This document shows, piece after piece, positions 1 to 5,474 of a stretch of DNA of 5,857 nucleotides. The notes under the pieces are model-generated. The model did no database searches. It was given only the letters and a program-made list of their open reading frames with translations, and was not told the origin of the DNA. The DNA is from Alistipes sp. GTDB lineage: Bacteria > Bacteroidota > Bacteroidia > Bacteroidales > Rikenellaceae. The position numbers and the translations under genes were made by a program. Every line of letters starts with the position of its first letter. Positions within the stretch are counted from its first letter, which is position 1. The stretch is taken from positions 1-5,857 of the forward strand of contig JAFZDR010000064.1 of NCBI GenBank assembly GCA_017561105.1. Reading direction: 5' to 3'.

Positions 1-422
1 AGGGCTACTACGCCTTCAACTTTGCGGATGATGTATTGTTGGCAAATGTCTACAATGCCGATCCAAGCTGGAAGATTCAGGTCTACGAAGATGGCGTATA
101 CTCGGGCGATATGACCAAGTTGGCAGACTCGAATGTCAAGTACTCGACACTCGTAGGCACTTACACCAAGGCAGACCCTCGTCGTGCTGCAGATGGCGTA
201 GTTACAAGCCACGATATGTATGTTGCAGGTCTCTTCTTGGGTTACTATGGTCGAAATCCAGAGAGCGCAGGCTCGTGGAGTATGTGTTACCACATGTATC
301 AGTACATGCTCAAGAATAAGAATGCCTCGATTAAGGTCGTCGCTACCGATTGCTTTGGTAATCAGTACACCGAGACTGTCATTACCGAGGGTACAGACAT
401 TAGCTTGACAAAGAAACCATAG
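1..422 (+). CDS. Calcineurin-like phosphoesterase, C-terminal part (5' end outside window)
   Basis: This is the 3' end of a longer gene. The open frame runs in from the window edge (first full codon at position 3) and ends at TAG 420-422, giving 139 visible residues. The visible part resembles the C-terminal domain (MetallophosC type) that follows the metal-binding catalytic domain in Bacteroidales calcineurin-like phosphoesterases. Recognisable pieces are the opening segment DDVLLANVYNADPSWKI, then VYEDGVYSGDMTK, a middle CYHMYQYMLKNKNASIKV and the closing KVVATDCFGNQYTE strand. These proteins are usually exported and presumed to hydrolyse phosphate mono- or diesters, but the substrate is unknown and no catalytic residue (the metal-binding Asp/His motifs) lies in the window. 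There is no internal start worth choosing: a TTG at 36 is simply a leucine codon within the domain. A strong hairpin follows the stop. Family call is from recognised sequence pattern; function is inferred. Confidence 0.8.
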   Translation, partial: GYYAFNFADDVLLANVYNADPSWKIQVYEDGVYSGDMTKLADSNVKYSTLVGTYTKADPRRAADGVVTSHDMYVAGLFLGYYGRNPESAGSWSMCYHMYQYMLKNKNASIKVVATDCFGNQYTETVITEGTDISLTKKP

Positions 423-437
423 TGCTCTATGGTAGAT

Positions 438-480
438 ATAAAGAGTGCGCAATCCGTTGTGGGTTGCGCACTCTCTTTAT
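438..480. terminator. Hairpin terminator between convergent genes
   Basis: A perfect 10-bp inverted repeat, GAGTGCGCAA at 443-452 and TTGCGCACTC at 464-473, can be extended inward by T-G, C-G and C-G pairs to close on the five-base loop 456-460. Flanking A-rich 438-442 and T-rich 474-480 give short tracts on both sides. It lies 20 bases after the phosphoesterase stop and downstream of the convergent DksA-like gene, so it probably serves both strands. The T tract is modest. Confidence 0.8.
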
Positions 481-504
481 GCTGTTATTACGACACGGTT
501 GGAG

Positions 505-888
505 CTATCGTCTTGCCTCTTTTGCTTCGATAGTTTCGGTAGCGTGAGGAACGCGCAACAAACGCTCGCGCGGAATAAGCTTGCCTGTAGTCTTGCAGAT
601 GCCGTAGGTCTTGTGCTCGATGCGGATAAGCGCAAGCTCGAGGTTGCGGATAAACTTCGACTGGTGAGCAGCCAAACGCTCGCACTCCTCCTTCGACAGA
701 GTGGCAGCACCCTCCTCGAGAACCTTGAAGGTCGGCGAGGTGTCCTCGGTGTCGTTGCCGTTTACTCGGCTGATTGTTGAGTGCAACTCCTCATAGTCGA
801 GTCGTGCCTGCTCGAGTTTCTTTAGGATCAGCTCCTTGAACTCCGCCAATTCGGCGTCGGTGTAACGGGTTTTCTCTTGTTGTGCCAT
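505..888 (-). CDS. TraR/DksA-family protein lacking most zinc-finger cysteines
   Basis: A 127-residue protein of the TraR/DksA family. DksA relatives insert a coiled coil into the secondary channel of RNA polymerase and modulate initiation, often with ppGpp. Residues 10-95 look like the two-helix hairpin (charged, heptad-like: FKELILKKLEQARLDYEEL, then CERLAAHQSKFIRNLELALIRI). At the expected tip sits D46-T-E-D49-T-S51, close to the DxxDxA tip motif of E. coli DksA. The C-terminal finger region (TYGICKTTGKLIPRERL, then PHATETIEAK) aligns well, but of the four zinc cysteines only C98 remains; the others read T101, T119 and A122. Such degenerate fingers are, as I recall, common in Bacteroidota homologues, which are often annotated simply as TraR/DksA C4-type zinc finger proteins. 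The start at 888 is fixed by a strong ribosome binding site and a matching promoter. It is divergent from the PepSY-like gene and forms a single-gene unit. The family is clear; activity on RNA polymerase is inference. Confidence 0.88.
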   Translation of the reverse strand: MAQQEKTRYTDAELAEFKELILKKLEQARLDYEELHSTISRVNGNDTEDTSPTFKVLEEGAATLSKEECERLAAHQSKFIRNLELALIRIEHKTYGICKTTGKLIPRERLLRVPHATETIEAKEARR

Positions 889-896
889 AATAAAGT

Positions 897-902
897 CCTC
901 CT
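897..902 (-). promoter_or_regulatory. Strong Shine-Dalgarno site of the DksA-like gene
   Basis: On the minus strand AGGAGG lies 8 bases before the ATG at 888-886. This supports that start and is notable because the other genes in the window with visible starts show no comparable site. Confidence 0.75.
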
Positions 903-922
903 ATTTTTAGTGTTTCAGTTAC

Positions 923-954
923 CAAAATTAAATAGAATTTTTGATTTATCCAAA
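923..954 (-). promoter_or_regulatory. Bacteroidota promoter of the DksA-like gene
   Basis: Minus-strand reading gives TTTG (954-951), a 20-base spacer, then TAATTTTG (930-923), an exact match to the Bacteroidota -33/-7 pattern TTTG-N19-20-TAnnTTTG. Transcription would begin a few bases downstream, leaving a leader of roughly 25-30 bases that contains the AGGAGG site. Confidence 0.8.
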
Positions 955-1046
955 TCTTAGACCAAAACATTTTGCCCCGCAACAATTTAAATAAGGAATT
1001 ATATAACTTTTTTTCGGGTCGGGCAATAAAAGTGCTGTTTATTCGT

Positions 1047-1054
1047 TATATTTG
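1047..1054 (+). promoter_or_regulatory. Probable -7 box of the PepSY-like gene
   Basis: TATATTTG matches TAnnTTTG and lies 27 bases before the ATG at 1082. No TTTG is found at the expected distance upstream (about 1023-1027 reads as an A-rich stretch), so the -33 element is weak or absent. The 889-1081 gap therefore holds two divergent promoters and otherwise only AT-rich sequence. Confidence 0.6.
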
Positions 1055-1081
1055 CAGAGAACCTTAAATGAATATATGATT

Positions 1082-1519
1082 ATGAAAAAGATGTTACTTT
1101 CAGCGTTGGCTGTTGCTGCGCTCGCAATTGTTCCGGCTTTTGCCGATGATGTTCCGGTTTCTGTACAAAAATTGCCGGCAGAGGCTCAAAAATTCTTGAA
1201 GACCCACTTCTCGCAGAGCAATGTTGTTACCGCTTTGCGCGATAGAGATTTTGCAGATAATGACTACACCGTAATTCTTGATAACGGAGTGAAAATCGAG
1301 TTCGGTTCGACCGGCAAATGGGAGAGCGTAAAGAGCCGTAACGGAGTGGTGCCTGCAAGCGTTATTCCTGTGAAGATAAGTGATTATGTATCAAAGCACT
1401 ACAACTCGTTGGGTGTGGAGAAGATCGAGCGTAAGCGCTATGGCTACGAGGTGGAGTTGACCAACGATCTCGACATGAAGTTTGACCTTAATGGCAACTT
1501 CTTGGGCTTGGACGACTAA
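1082..1519 (+). CDS. Secreted PepSY-like protein (DUF2874 type)
   Basis: A 145-residue exported protein. Residues 1-21 form a clear signal peptide: MKKM, a hydrophobic core LLSALAVAALAIVPAF, and cleavage after AFA before DD. The mature part appears to hold two related units. The first is about residues 31-83 (LPAEAQKFLKTHF, then YTVILDNGVKIEFGSTGKWESV). The second is about 95-144 (IPVKISDYVSKHY, then YGYEVELTNDLDMKFDLNGNFLGL). This helix followed by YxVxLxNGxxxxFDxxGxW is the pattern of the putative beta-lactamase-inhibitor-like PepSY-like family, common in Bacteroidales and of unknown function, located in periplasm or at the cell surface. The ATG at 1082 was chosen because it begins the signal peptide; an in-frame TTG at 1052 overlaps the -7 box and cannot be the start, while ATG 1076 would add only two residues. 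There is no Shine-Dalgarno sequence. It is a single-gene unit with its own terminator. Confidence 0.85.
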   Translation: MKKMLLSALAVAALAIVPAFADDVPVSVQKLPAEAQKFLKTHFSQSNVVTALRDRDFADNDYTVILDNGVKIEFGSTGKWESVKSRNGVVPASVIPVKISDYVSKHYNSLGVEKIERKRYGYEVELTNDLDMKFDLNGNFLGLDD

Positions 1520-1545
1520 TCCCTCGATGCGACTTTTGCAACATG

Positions 1546-1574
1546 GCAAATCCGGTAACGGGTTTGCTTTTTTT
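1546..1574 (+). terminator. Intrinsic terminator after the PepSY-like gene
   Basis: GCAAATCCG (1546-1554) pairs with CGGGTTTGC (1559-1567), including one T-G pair, around a four-base GTAA loop. Seven T residues follow at 1568-1574. It lies 26 bases after the stop and is a textbook rho-independent terminator. Confidence 0.9.
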
Positions 1575-1593
1575 GTGCAGGGCATTTCCTATC

Positions 1594-1613
1594 AAAAGAT
1601 AAAATTATCTTTT
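1594..1613. repeat. 9-bp palindrome upstream of the glpD promoter
   Basis: AAAAGATAA and TTATCTTTT form a perfect 9-bp inverted repeat separated by two A residues. It has no T tract suitable for termination and lies 24 bases upstream of the glpD -33 element, so it could be a binding site for a dimeric regulator. That function is inference; AT-rich palindromes also arise by chance. Confidence 0.4.
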
Positions 1614-1626
1614 ATGTCGCAATTTG

Positions 1627-1634
1627 TTCGCGAA
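1627..1634. repeat. 8-bp palindrome TTCGCGAA abutting the glpD -33 element
   Basis: TTCGCGAA is self-complementary and ends three bases before the TTTG at 1638. Its position would suit an activator or repressor half-site arrangement, but a single 8-bp palindrome is weak evidence. Confidence 0.3.
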
Positions 1635-1637
1635 ATC

Positions 1638-1669
1638 TTTGCATATTTCGCCCAAATAGCCTAATTTTG
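1638..1669 (+). promoter_or_regulatory. Bacteroidota promoter of glpD
   Basis: TTTG (1638-1641), a 20-base spacer, then TAATTTTG (1662-1669) match the -33/-7 consensus exactly. The start codon lies 49 bases after the -7 box, leaving an AT-rich leader of about 40 bases without a Shine-Dalgarno sequence. Confidence 0.82.
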
Positions 1670-1718
1670 TAAAGTTATAAGCTGAGCAACTAATATCAAA
1701 ACTAAATATCATACAAAA

Positions 1719-3284
1719 ATGCAAAGAGAAAACTTACTCAAACAACTCGAGAATACCGACAAGGTATGGGATATCGTTGTTGTAGGTGGTGGTGCAACAG
1801 GTCTTGGTTGTGCTGTTGATGCCGCATCGCGCGGTTACAGTGTTGCGCTCTTCGAGCGTGAGGACTTCGCAAAGTGTACTTCGAGCCGTTCGACTAAGCT
1901 CGTTCACGGTGGTGTGCGCTATCTCCAGAAGTTGGAGGTTGATTTGGTTCGCGAGGCTTTACATGAGCGTGGTTTGATGAAGCGTAATGCTCCACACCTC
2001 GTTAAGGATCAGGCTTTCGTGATCTCGAACTACAGTCACTGGGAGAACTTCCTCTACTTCTGCGGTTTGACAGTTTATGACATTCTTTCGTTCGGCTTCG
2101 GCTATGGTCGTTCGCGTTTTATCACAGCTAAGACTCTTCGTCAGTATCTCCCAACTTCGGTTGCAGAGGGCTTGAAGGGTGGCGTTGTTTACCACGACGG
2201 TCAGTTCGACGATGCTCGTATGGCTTGTAACTTGGCTCAGACTTGCGTAGAGCAGGGTGGTGTTGTTGCTAACCGCACCGAGGTTGTCAGCCTCTTGCAC
2301 GACGAGAAGGGCAAGGTTGCAGGTGTTGTTGTTAAGGATCTCCTCACAGGTAAGGAGTACACAGTAAAGGCTAAGGCTGTTATCAATGCAGCAGGTTGCT
2401 TCGTAGATGAGATTCTCCAGATGGATGAGCCTGGTCAGCCTAAGATGGTTGTTCCTTCGCAGGGTGTTCACATCGTTCTCGATATGAAGTTCTTGCAGAG
2501 CGACTATGCAATCATGGTTCCTAAGACTTCGGATGGTCGCGTATTGTTCGCAGTGCCTTGGCACGACAAGGTAGTAGTAGGTACTACCGATATTCAGCGT
2601 CCAACCGCTGAGAGCGAGCCACGCCCACTCGACGAGGAGATCGACTTTATCCTTGAGACAGCAAGTCACTATATGACTCCGGCTCCTACACGCGCCGACA
2701 TCGTTTCGGTATTCGCAGGTCAGCGACCACTCGCAGCGCCTAAGAAGGAGGGCAAGAAGTCGAAGGAGGTTTCGCGTTCGCACAAGGTTATTGTTTCGGA
2801 TAACGACCTCATCACAATCACAGGTGGTAAGTGGACTTCGTACCGTAAGATGGCTGAGGATACAGTTGATAAGGCTATCAAGTTGGGTAAGGTTGAGAAA
2901 CGTAAGTGCGTAACTCGCCGATTGAAGGTTCACGGCTGGCGTCCAAATCCAAACTTGGCAGACCACATGTATGTTTATGGTGCTGATGAGCCTGCAATCC
3001 TCGATATGATTAAGCAGAATCCGGCTCTCGGTGAGAAGCTTTCGGAGAAGTACGACTACACTGTAGCTGAGGTACTCTGGGCAGTTCGTCACGAGATGGC
3101 TCTCACAGTGGATGATGTATTGGCACGCCGCGTTCGTCTTCTCTTCGTTGACGCTCGCGAGGCTCAGAAGGCAGCTCCACGCGTAGCTCAGATCTTGGCT
3201 GAGGAACTCGGTCGCGATCAGGCTTGGATCGACGAGCAGGTTGCTTCGTTCGTAGAGCTTGCTTCACACTACTATGTAGCATAA
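1719..3284 (+). CDS. glpD: FAD-dependent glycerol-3-phosphate dehydrogenase
   Basis: A 521-residue enzyme, normal length for GlpD, that oxidises sn-glycerol 3-phosphate to dihydroxyacetone phosphate and passes electrons through FAD to membrane quinone. It links glycerol and phospholipid breakdown to glycolysis and respiration. Seen in the sequence: the N-terminal FAD-binding Rossmann motif VVGGGATGLG at 21-30 with an acidic residue after the second strand (ALFERED, 44-49); the family signature SSRSTKLVHGGVRYL at 55-69; the substrate-domain segments FAGQRPL (332-338) and TGGKWTSYRKMAED (368-381); and the C-terminal domain with HEMALTVDDVLARRVRLLF at 458-476. The start at 1719 fits the promoter and the Rossmann fold beginning near residue 17. 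No glpK or glpF lies next to it, so it forms a single-gene unit. Codon choice looks strongly biased (AAG for Lys, GAG for Glu, GTT/GCT frequent), which suggests high expression and explains a long open frame on the opposite strand. No key residue appears missing. Confidence 0.96.
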   Translation: MQRENLLKQLENTDKVWDIVVVGGGATGLGCAVDAASRGYSVALFEREDFAKCTSSRSTKLVHGGVRYLQKLEVDLVREALHERGLMKRNAPHLVKDQAFVISNYSHWENFLYFCGLTVYDILSFGFGYGRSRFITAKTLRQYLPTSVAEGLKGGVVYHDGQFDDARMACNLAQTCVEQGGVVANRTEVVSLLHDEKGKVAGVVVKDLLTGKEYTVKAKAVINAAGCFVDEILQMDEPGQPKMVVPSQGVHIVLDMKFLQSDYAIMVPKTSDGRVLFAVPWHDKVVVGTTDIQRPTAESEPRPLDEEIDFILETASHYMTPAPTRADIVSVFAGQRPLAAPKKEGKKSKEVSRSHKVIVSDNDLITITGGKWTSYRKMAEDTVDKAIKLGKVEKRKCVTRRLKVHGWRPNPNLADHMYVYGADEPAILDMIKQNPALGEKLSEKYDYTVAEVLWAVRHEMALTVDDVLARRVRLLFVDAREAQKAAPRVAQILAEELGRDQAWIDEQVASFVELASHYYVA

Positions 3285-3338
3285 ACCGCCTAATAAGGTA
3301 TTTTCTGCGTTACGCTTGTTTCGCAATTTTATAAAAAG

Positions 3339-3372
3339 AAAAGAATGACGACATCACTGCCGTCATTCTTTT
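3339..3372. terminator. Bidirectional terminator between glpD and the GH43-like gene
   Basis: A perfect 12-bp stem, AAAAGAATGACG (3339-3350) and CGTCATTCTTTT (3361-3372), with a ten-base loop. T residues continue to 3374 on the plus strand, and an A-rich run upstream (3331-3338) gives a U-rich tail on the minus strand. On the minus strand the stem begins directly after the TAA of the GH43-like gene. Confidence 0.9.
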
Positions 3373-4575
3373 TTATTGCTTGAACTTTATCTTCGAGGAT
3401 GTCGGAGCGCAGATGCCGTCGCCACTCTTGCCCATTCGCAATACGCCATCTGGGGCGGTTGAATTTGAGGTTGAGTAGTCGATGCGATAGGGTTCAATAT
3501 AGGCGTTGCGCCATTTCGCCTTTTTGCCATCGATAATGGGGTAGGCGTGGTAGCAGAAGAATCGTTTACCCTTGGCATCTTTGAGGAAGAAGGCGTGGCC
3601 TGCACCACGCAGATTATCGCTGCCTACGGAGGTGAAGATTGGATTTCGATTATACTTTATCCACGAAGTCGTAAGTAGCGGATTGGCATAGTCGCCCTGT
3701 TCGCGACGCAGGGTAAGTTGCCCAATTCCGTAGTCCGACCAATAGCCACTGCCGCTATAGGTGATATAGATCTCTCCATTGTCGCCATATACCGCTGTGC
3801 CGCCCTCCACTACGCGAGGGTGGGTCTTACTTGAGCCTCGGAACTCCCACTTCTGTGTAGGTGTGGTGACGATGCCGCGCTCGCCTTCGACCTGCCATGG
3901 CGAGGATATCTTCGATATCATAATCTTCTGGTAGAACTTGCCTAATCCCTCTCCGCGACCGACCTCTTCGACCCAGGTGAGGTAGACTCCGCGATATTTG
4001 CCCGCAGGGATGCGTAGTATGCTTGCACCTACACACCAAGTGTCCAGCACCTCGCCACGCTCGTTTAGTAGTGGCTGGCTGTGCTGTTGAGTCTTTGTTG
4101 CGGGGTTGCCATAGGGGCCTTGAATATCGCCGCTGAGCGATTTTAGAACTACGGTTTTGATCGCGCGACTTGATGTTTTGCCATTCTCGACCACCTTTTT
4201 GCGCAGTGCAAAGTAGAGATACCAACCCGACATACCGGGAAACTCCTCCTCGGAGAAGTAGTGTATCTCGGGCGACCAGGTGCCGTTGATTGTAGCATCC
4301 TCGCCAAATAGCATCTTGACCGTAGGATCTTGCTTAGAGTCGTAGATGATATTATCCCTCAGCTTGTGGTGCTCGGTCGATAGGTTGTCGAGTGATGCCC
4401 CCTTAATCAATGCCAAGCGCGATGCTCCGGTCATTGTAAGGTAGAAGTGACCATCCTGAAAGATAAGGCAGGGGTCTGCCGTACCTTTGCGAATGAGAGT
4501 ACCGCATAGTGGTTTGCTCTCTGCCGACGAAAACAGTAGTACAACGGCTATAAATAGCGATATGATTCGCTTCAT
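3373..4575 (-). CDS. Secreted glycoside hydrolase family 43-like protein
   Basis: A 400-residue exported protein with the five-bladed beta-propeller pattern of GH43, a family that cleaves alpha-L-arabinofuranose, beta-xylose or related linkages in plant polysaccharides. Residues 1-20 form a signal peptide (MKRIISLFIAVVLLFSSAES); C24 is not in a lipobox, so export to periplasm is more likely than lipidation. Family landmarks: TADPCLIFQDGHFYLT at 32-47, with D34 as candidate general base; TWSPEIHYF at 99-107, matching the usual WAPEIH; LDTWCVGASIL at 177-187, with D178 as candidate pKa-tuning residue; VVEGGTAVYGDNGEIYITYSGSG at about 255-277, with E257 as candidate general acid; and GAGHAFFLKD at 324-333 followed by FFCYHAY. 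All three catalytic positions appear filled, so activity is plausible, but subfamily and substrate cannot be told. It starts 13 bases after the DUF3575 stop, so the two are probably co-transcribed. There is no SusC/SusD pair here. Confidence 0.85.
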   Translation of the reverse strand: MKRIISLFIAVVLLFSSAESKPLCGTLIRKGTADPCLIFQDGHFYLTMTGASRLALIKGASLDNLSTEHHKLRDNIIYDSKQDPTVKMLFGEDATINGTWSPEIHYFSEEEFPGMSGWYLYFALRKKVVENGKTSSRAIKTVVLKSLSGDIQGPYGNPATKTQQHSQPLLNERGEVLDTWCVGASILRIPAGKYRGVYLTWVEEVGRGEGLGKFYQKIMISKISSPWQVEGERGIVTTPTQKWEFRGSSKTHPRVVEGGTAVYGDNGEIYITYSGSGYWSDYGIGQLTLRREQGDYANPLLTTSWIKYNRNPIFTSVGSDNLRGAGHAFFLKDAKGKRFFCYHAYPIIDGKKAKWRNAYIEPYRIDYSTSNSTAPDGVLRMGKSGDGICAPTSSKIKFKQ

Positions 4576-4588
4576 ATTGCGTTGTCGT

Positions 4589-5275
4589 TTAGTTGTTGAG
4601 GAACTTCTCTATTCTGCGTTGCTTGCAACTCTTGCGAGGAAGTGCAGGGTCGAAAATCTTGTAACCTATCGATACTCCTATCTTCGATGGCAGCCACTCG
4701 GCCGAACCGTTGAATGGGTCGGGGTATTTAGGCTCGCGTTGGTGGCGAGGAAAGAGGTTTATTTCGCCATTTGCGAAGTAGTCGTTATACCAACTCCACA
4801 TACGATCGAATGCAAAGAATGCATCCACTACCCATCGCTCCTTGAAGGTGTGCGAGTAACCTATGCCAATACCCGCCATCATTCCAAATCCGCGACCAAA
4901 GCCCTGCTCAAAAGAGATTATCTTATTATTATTAAATAGGTATGGGCGCGTCATATCGAAAGCCTGCATGCCGACATTGGCACTGACATAGAATCCGCGA
5001 GCCTCGCGCTTGATATAGAAGCGGTACTCGGTCTGGAGAATTCCGAATAGGGCGTGGATATCGTTGCGATCTCCCCACTTGATAGTTTTGTAGGGCGAGA
5101 ACATTGGGTCAATCGAGATTGACGAGTGTGGGCCCACCACAAACTCGAGCTGTGGGTTTATAACGCCTGCAACGGCATATAGTGCATTGAGCTTGGCGTA
5201 TATCTGTGCTTGCGACACTTTAGGCACTACAACCATGGCCACTGCTGCTATCACTGCAAATATCTTTCTCTTCAT
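4589..5275 (-). CDS. DUF3575-like outer-membrane beta-barrel-type protein
   Basis: A 228-residue exported protein. Residues 1-23 form a signal peptide (MKRK, hydrophobic IFAVIAAVAMVVV, cleavage near SQA before Q24). The rest is dominated by short alternating amphipathic strands rich in aromatic residues and glycine: YAKLNALYAVAGVINPQLEF (26-45), TEYRFYIK (82-89), GFYVSANVGMQAF (94-106), MMAGIGIGYSHTF (132-144), WVVDAFFAFDRMW (148-160) and IGVSIGYKIF (199-208). This fits a small outer-membrane-like barrel and resembles DUF3575 proteins of Bacteroidales, whose role is not established; some lie near fimbrial or cell-surface gene sets. The C-terminus beyond 209 is a short basic tail (RKSCKQRRIEKF), odd for a barrel that normally ends on an aromatic residue. 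It is the first gene of a pair with the GH43-like gene. No clear promoter is seen in the 38 bases between it and the tRNA terminator. The family call is from pattern and moderately sure. Confidence 0.65.
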   Translation of the reverse strand: MKRKIFAVIAAVAMVVVPKVSQAQIYAKLNALYAVAGVINPQLEFVVGPHSSISIDPMFSPYKTIKWGDRNDIHALFGILQTEYRFYIKREARGFYVSANVGMQAFDMTRPYLFNNNKIISFEQGFGRGFGMMAGIGIGYSHTFKERWVVDAFFAFDRMWSWYNDYFANGEINLFPRHQREPKYPDPFNGSAEWLPSKIGVSIGYKIFDPALPRKSCKQRRIEKFLNN

Positions 5276-5313
5276 AGTCTTTGGGTTGAAGTTAAGTTGG
5301 TTACCCCGAAATG

Positions 5314-5346
5314 AAAAAAACCTTCCACACGCCGTGTGAAAGGTTT
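5314..5346 (-). terminator. Intrinsic terminator after tRNA-Cys
   Basis: On the minus strand AAACCTT then CACAC (5346-5334) pairs with GTGTG then AAGGTTT (5330-5318), with one T-G pair and a three-base loop, for about 13 bp. Four more T residues follow the stem (5317-5314), making a run of seven. It begins 7 bases after the tRNA end and 38 bases before the DUF3575 start. Confidence 0.88.
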
Positions 5347-5352
5347 CTTGTG

Positions 5353-5423
5353 AGGTCTGAAGCGGATTCGAACCGCTGTACGAGGTTTTGCAGACCTCTG
5401 CCTAGCCACTCGGCCATCAGACC
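5353..5423 (-). tRNA. tRNA-Cys (anticodon GCA)
   Basis: Minus-strand reading folds into a complete 71-base cloverleaf. The acceptor stem is GGTCTGA with TCAGACC; the D arm is GCC with GGC and carries the conserved AGTGG loop. The anticodon arm GAGGT-CTGCAAA-ACCTC has GCA at 5391-5389. The variable loop is GTAC, and the T arm is AGCGG-TTCGAAT-CCGCT. The discriminator base is T, the identity base expected for cysteine tRNA. CCA is not encoded (the next bases are CAC), so it must be added by nucleotidyltransferase. It has its own promoter and terminator. Confidence 0.97.
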
Positions 5424-5443
5424 ATTTTTTCCATTTCGGTCTG

Positions 5444-5474
5444 CAAATATACAAACTTTTCTTCAATCTCCAAA
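5444..5474 (-). promoter_or_regulatory. Bacteroidota promoter of tRNA-Cys
   Basis: Minus-strand TTTG (5474-5471), a 19-base spacer and TATATTTG (5451-5444) match the -33/-7 consensus. The -7 box ends 20 bases before the mature tRNA 5' end, leaving a short 5' leader for RNase P. Confidence 0.82.

Noticed and set aside
445..780. Open frame on the plus strand opposite the DksA-like gene
   Set aside because: It starts inside the terminator hairpin, and the minus-strand frame has a clear family match, a consensus promoter and a strong ribosome binding site.
1052..1081. Upstream TTG start extending the PepSY-like protein by ten residues
   Set aside because: The TTG lies within the -7 box, so it would not be in the mRNA, and the signal peptide begins properly at ATG 1082.
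1959..3092. Long open frame (377 codons) on the minus strand opposite glpD
   Set aside because: glpD on the plus strand is an unmistakable full-length enzyme with its own promoter. The antisense frame results from its biased codon use, has no recognisable domain and no promoter or ribosome binding site.
3827..4225. Second minus-strand frame inside the GH43-like gene
   Set aside because: It is an out-of-frame shadow with low-complexity Arg/Ser/Thr-rich content and no domain.
4500..4575. Lipoprotein signal for the GH43-like protein
   Set aside because: C24 is preceded by KPL, which does not fit a lipobox; an ordinary signal peptide ending near residue 20 fits better.
4487..4939. Plus-strand open frame across the GH43/DUF3575 junction
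   Set aside because: It overlaps two well-supported minus-strand genes, has no family resemblance and no promoter.
5353..5423. tRNA-Cys as an integration site for a mobile element
   Set aside because: No second copy of the tRNA 3' end is present in the window, and there is no integrase or mobility gene; the downstream genes look like normal chromosome.
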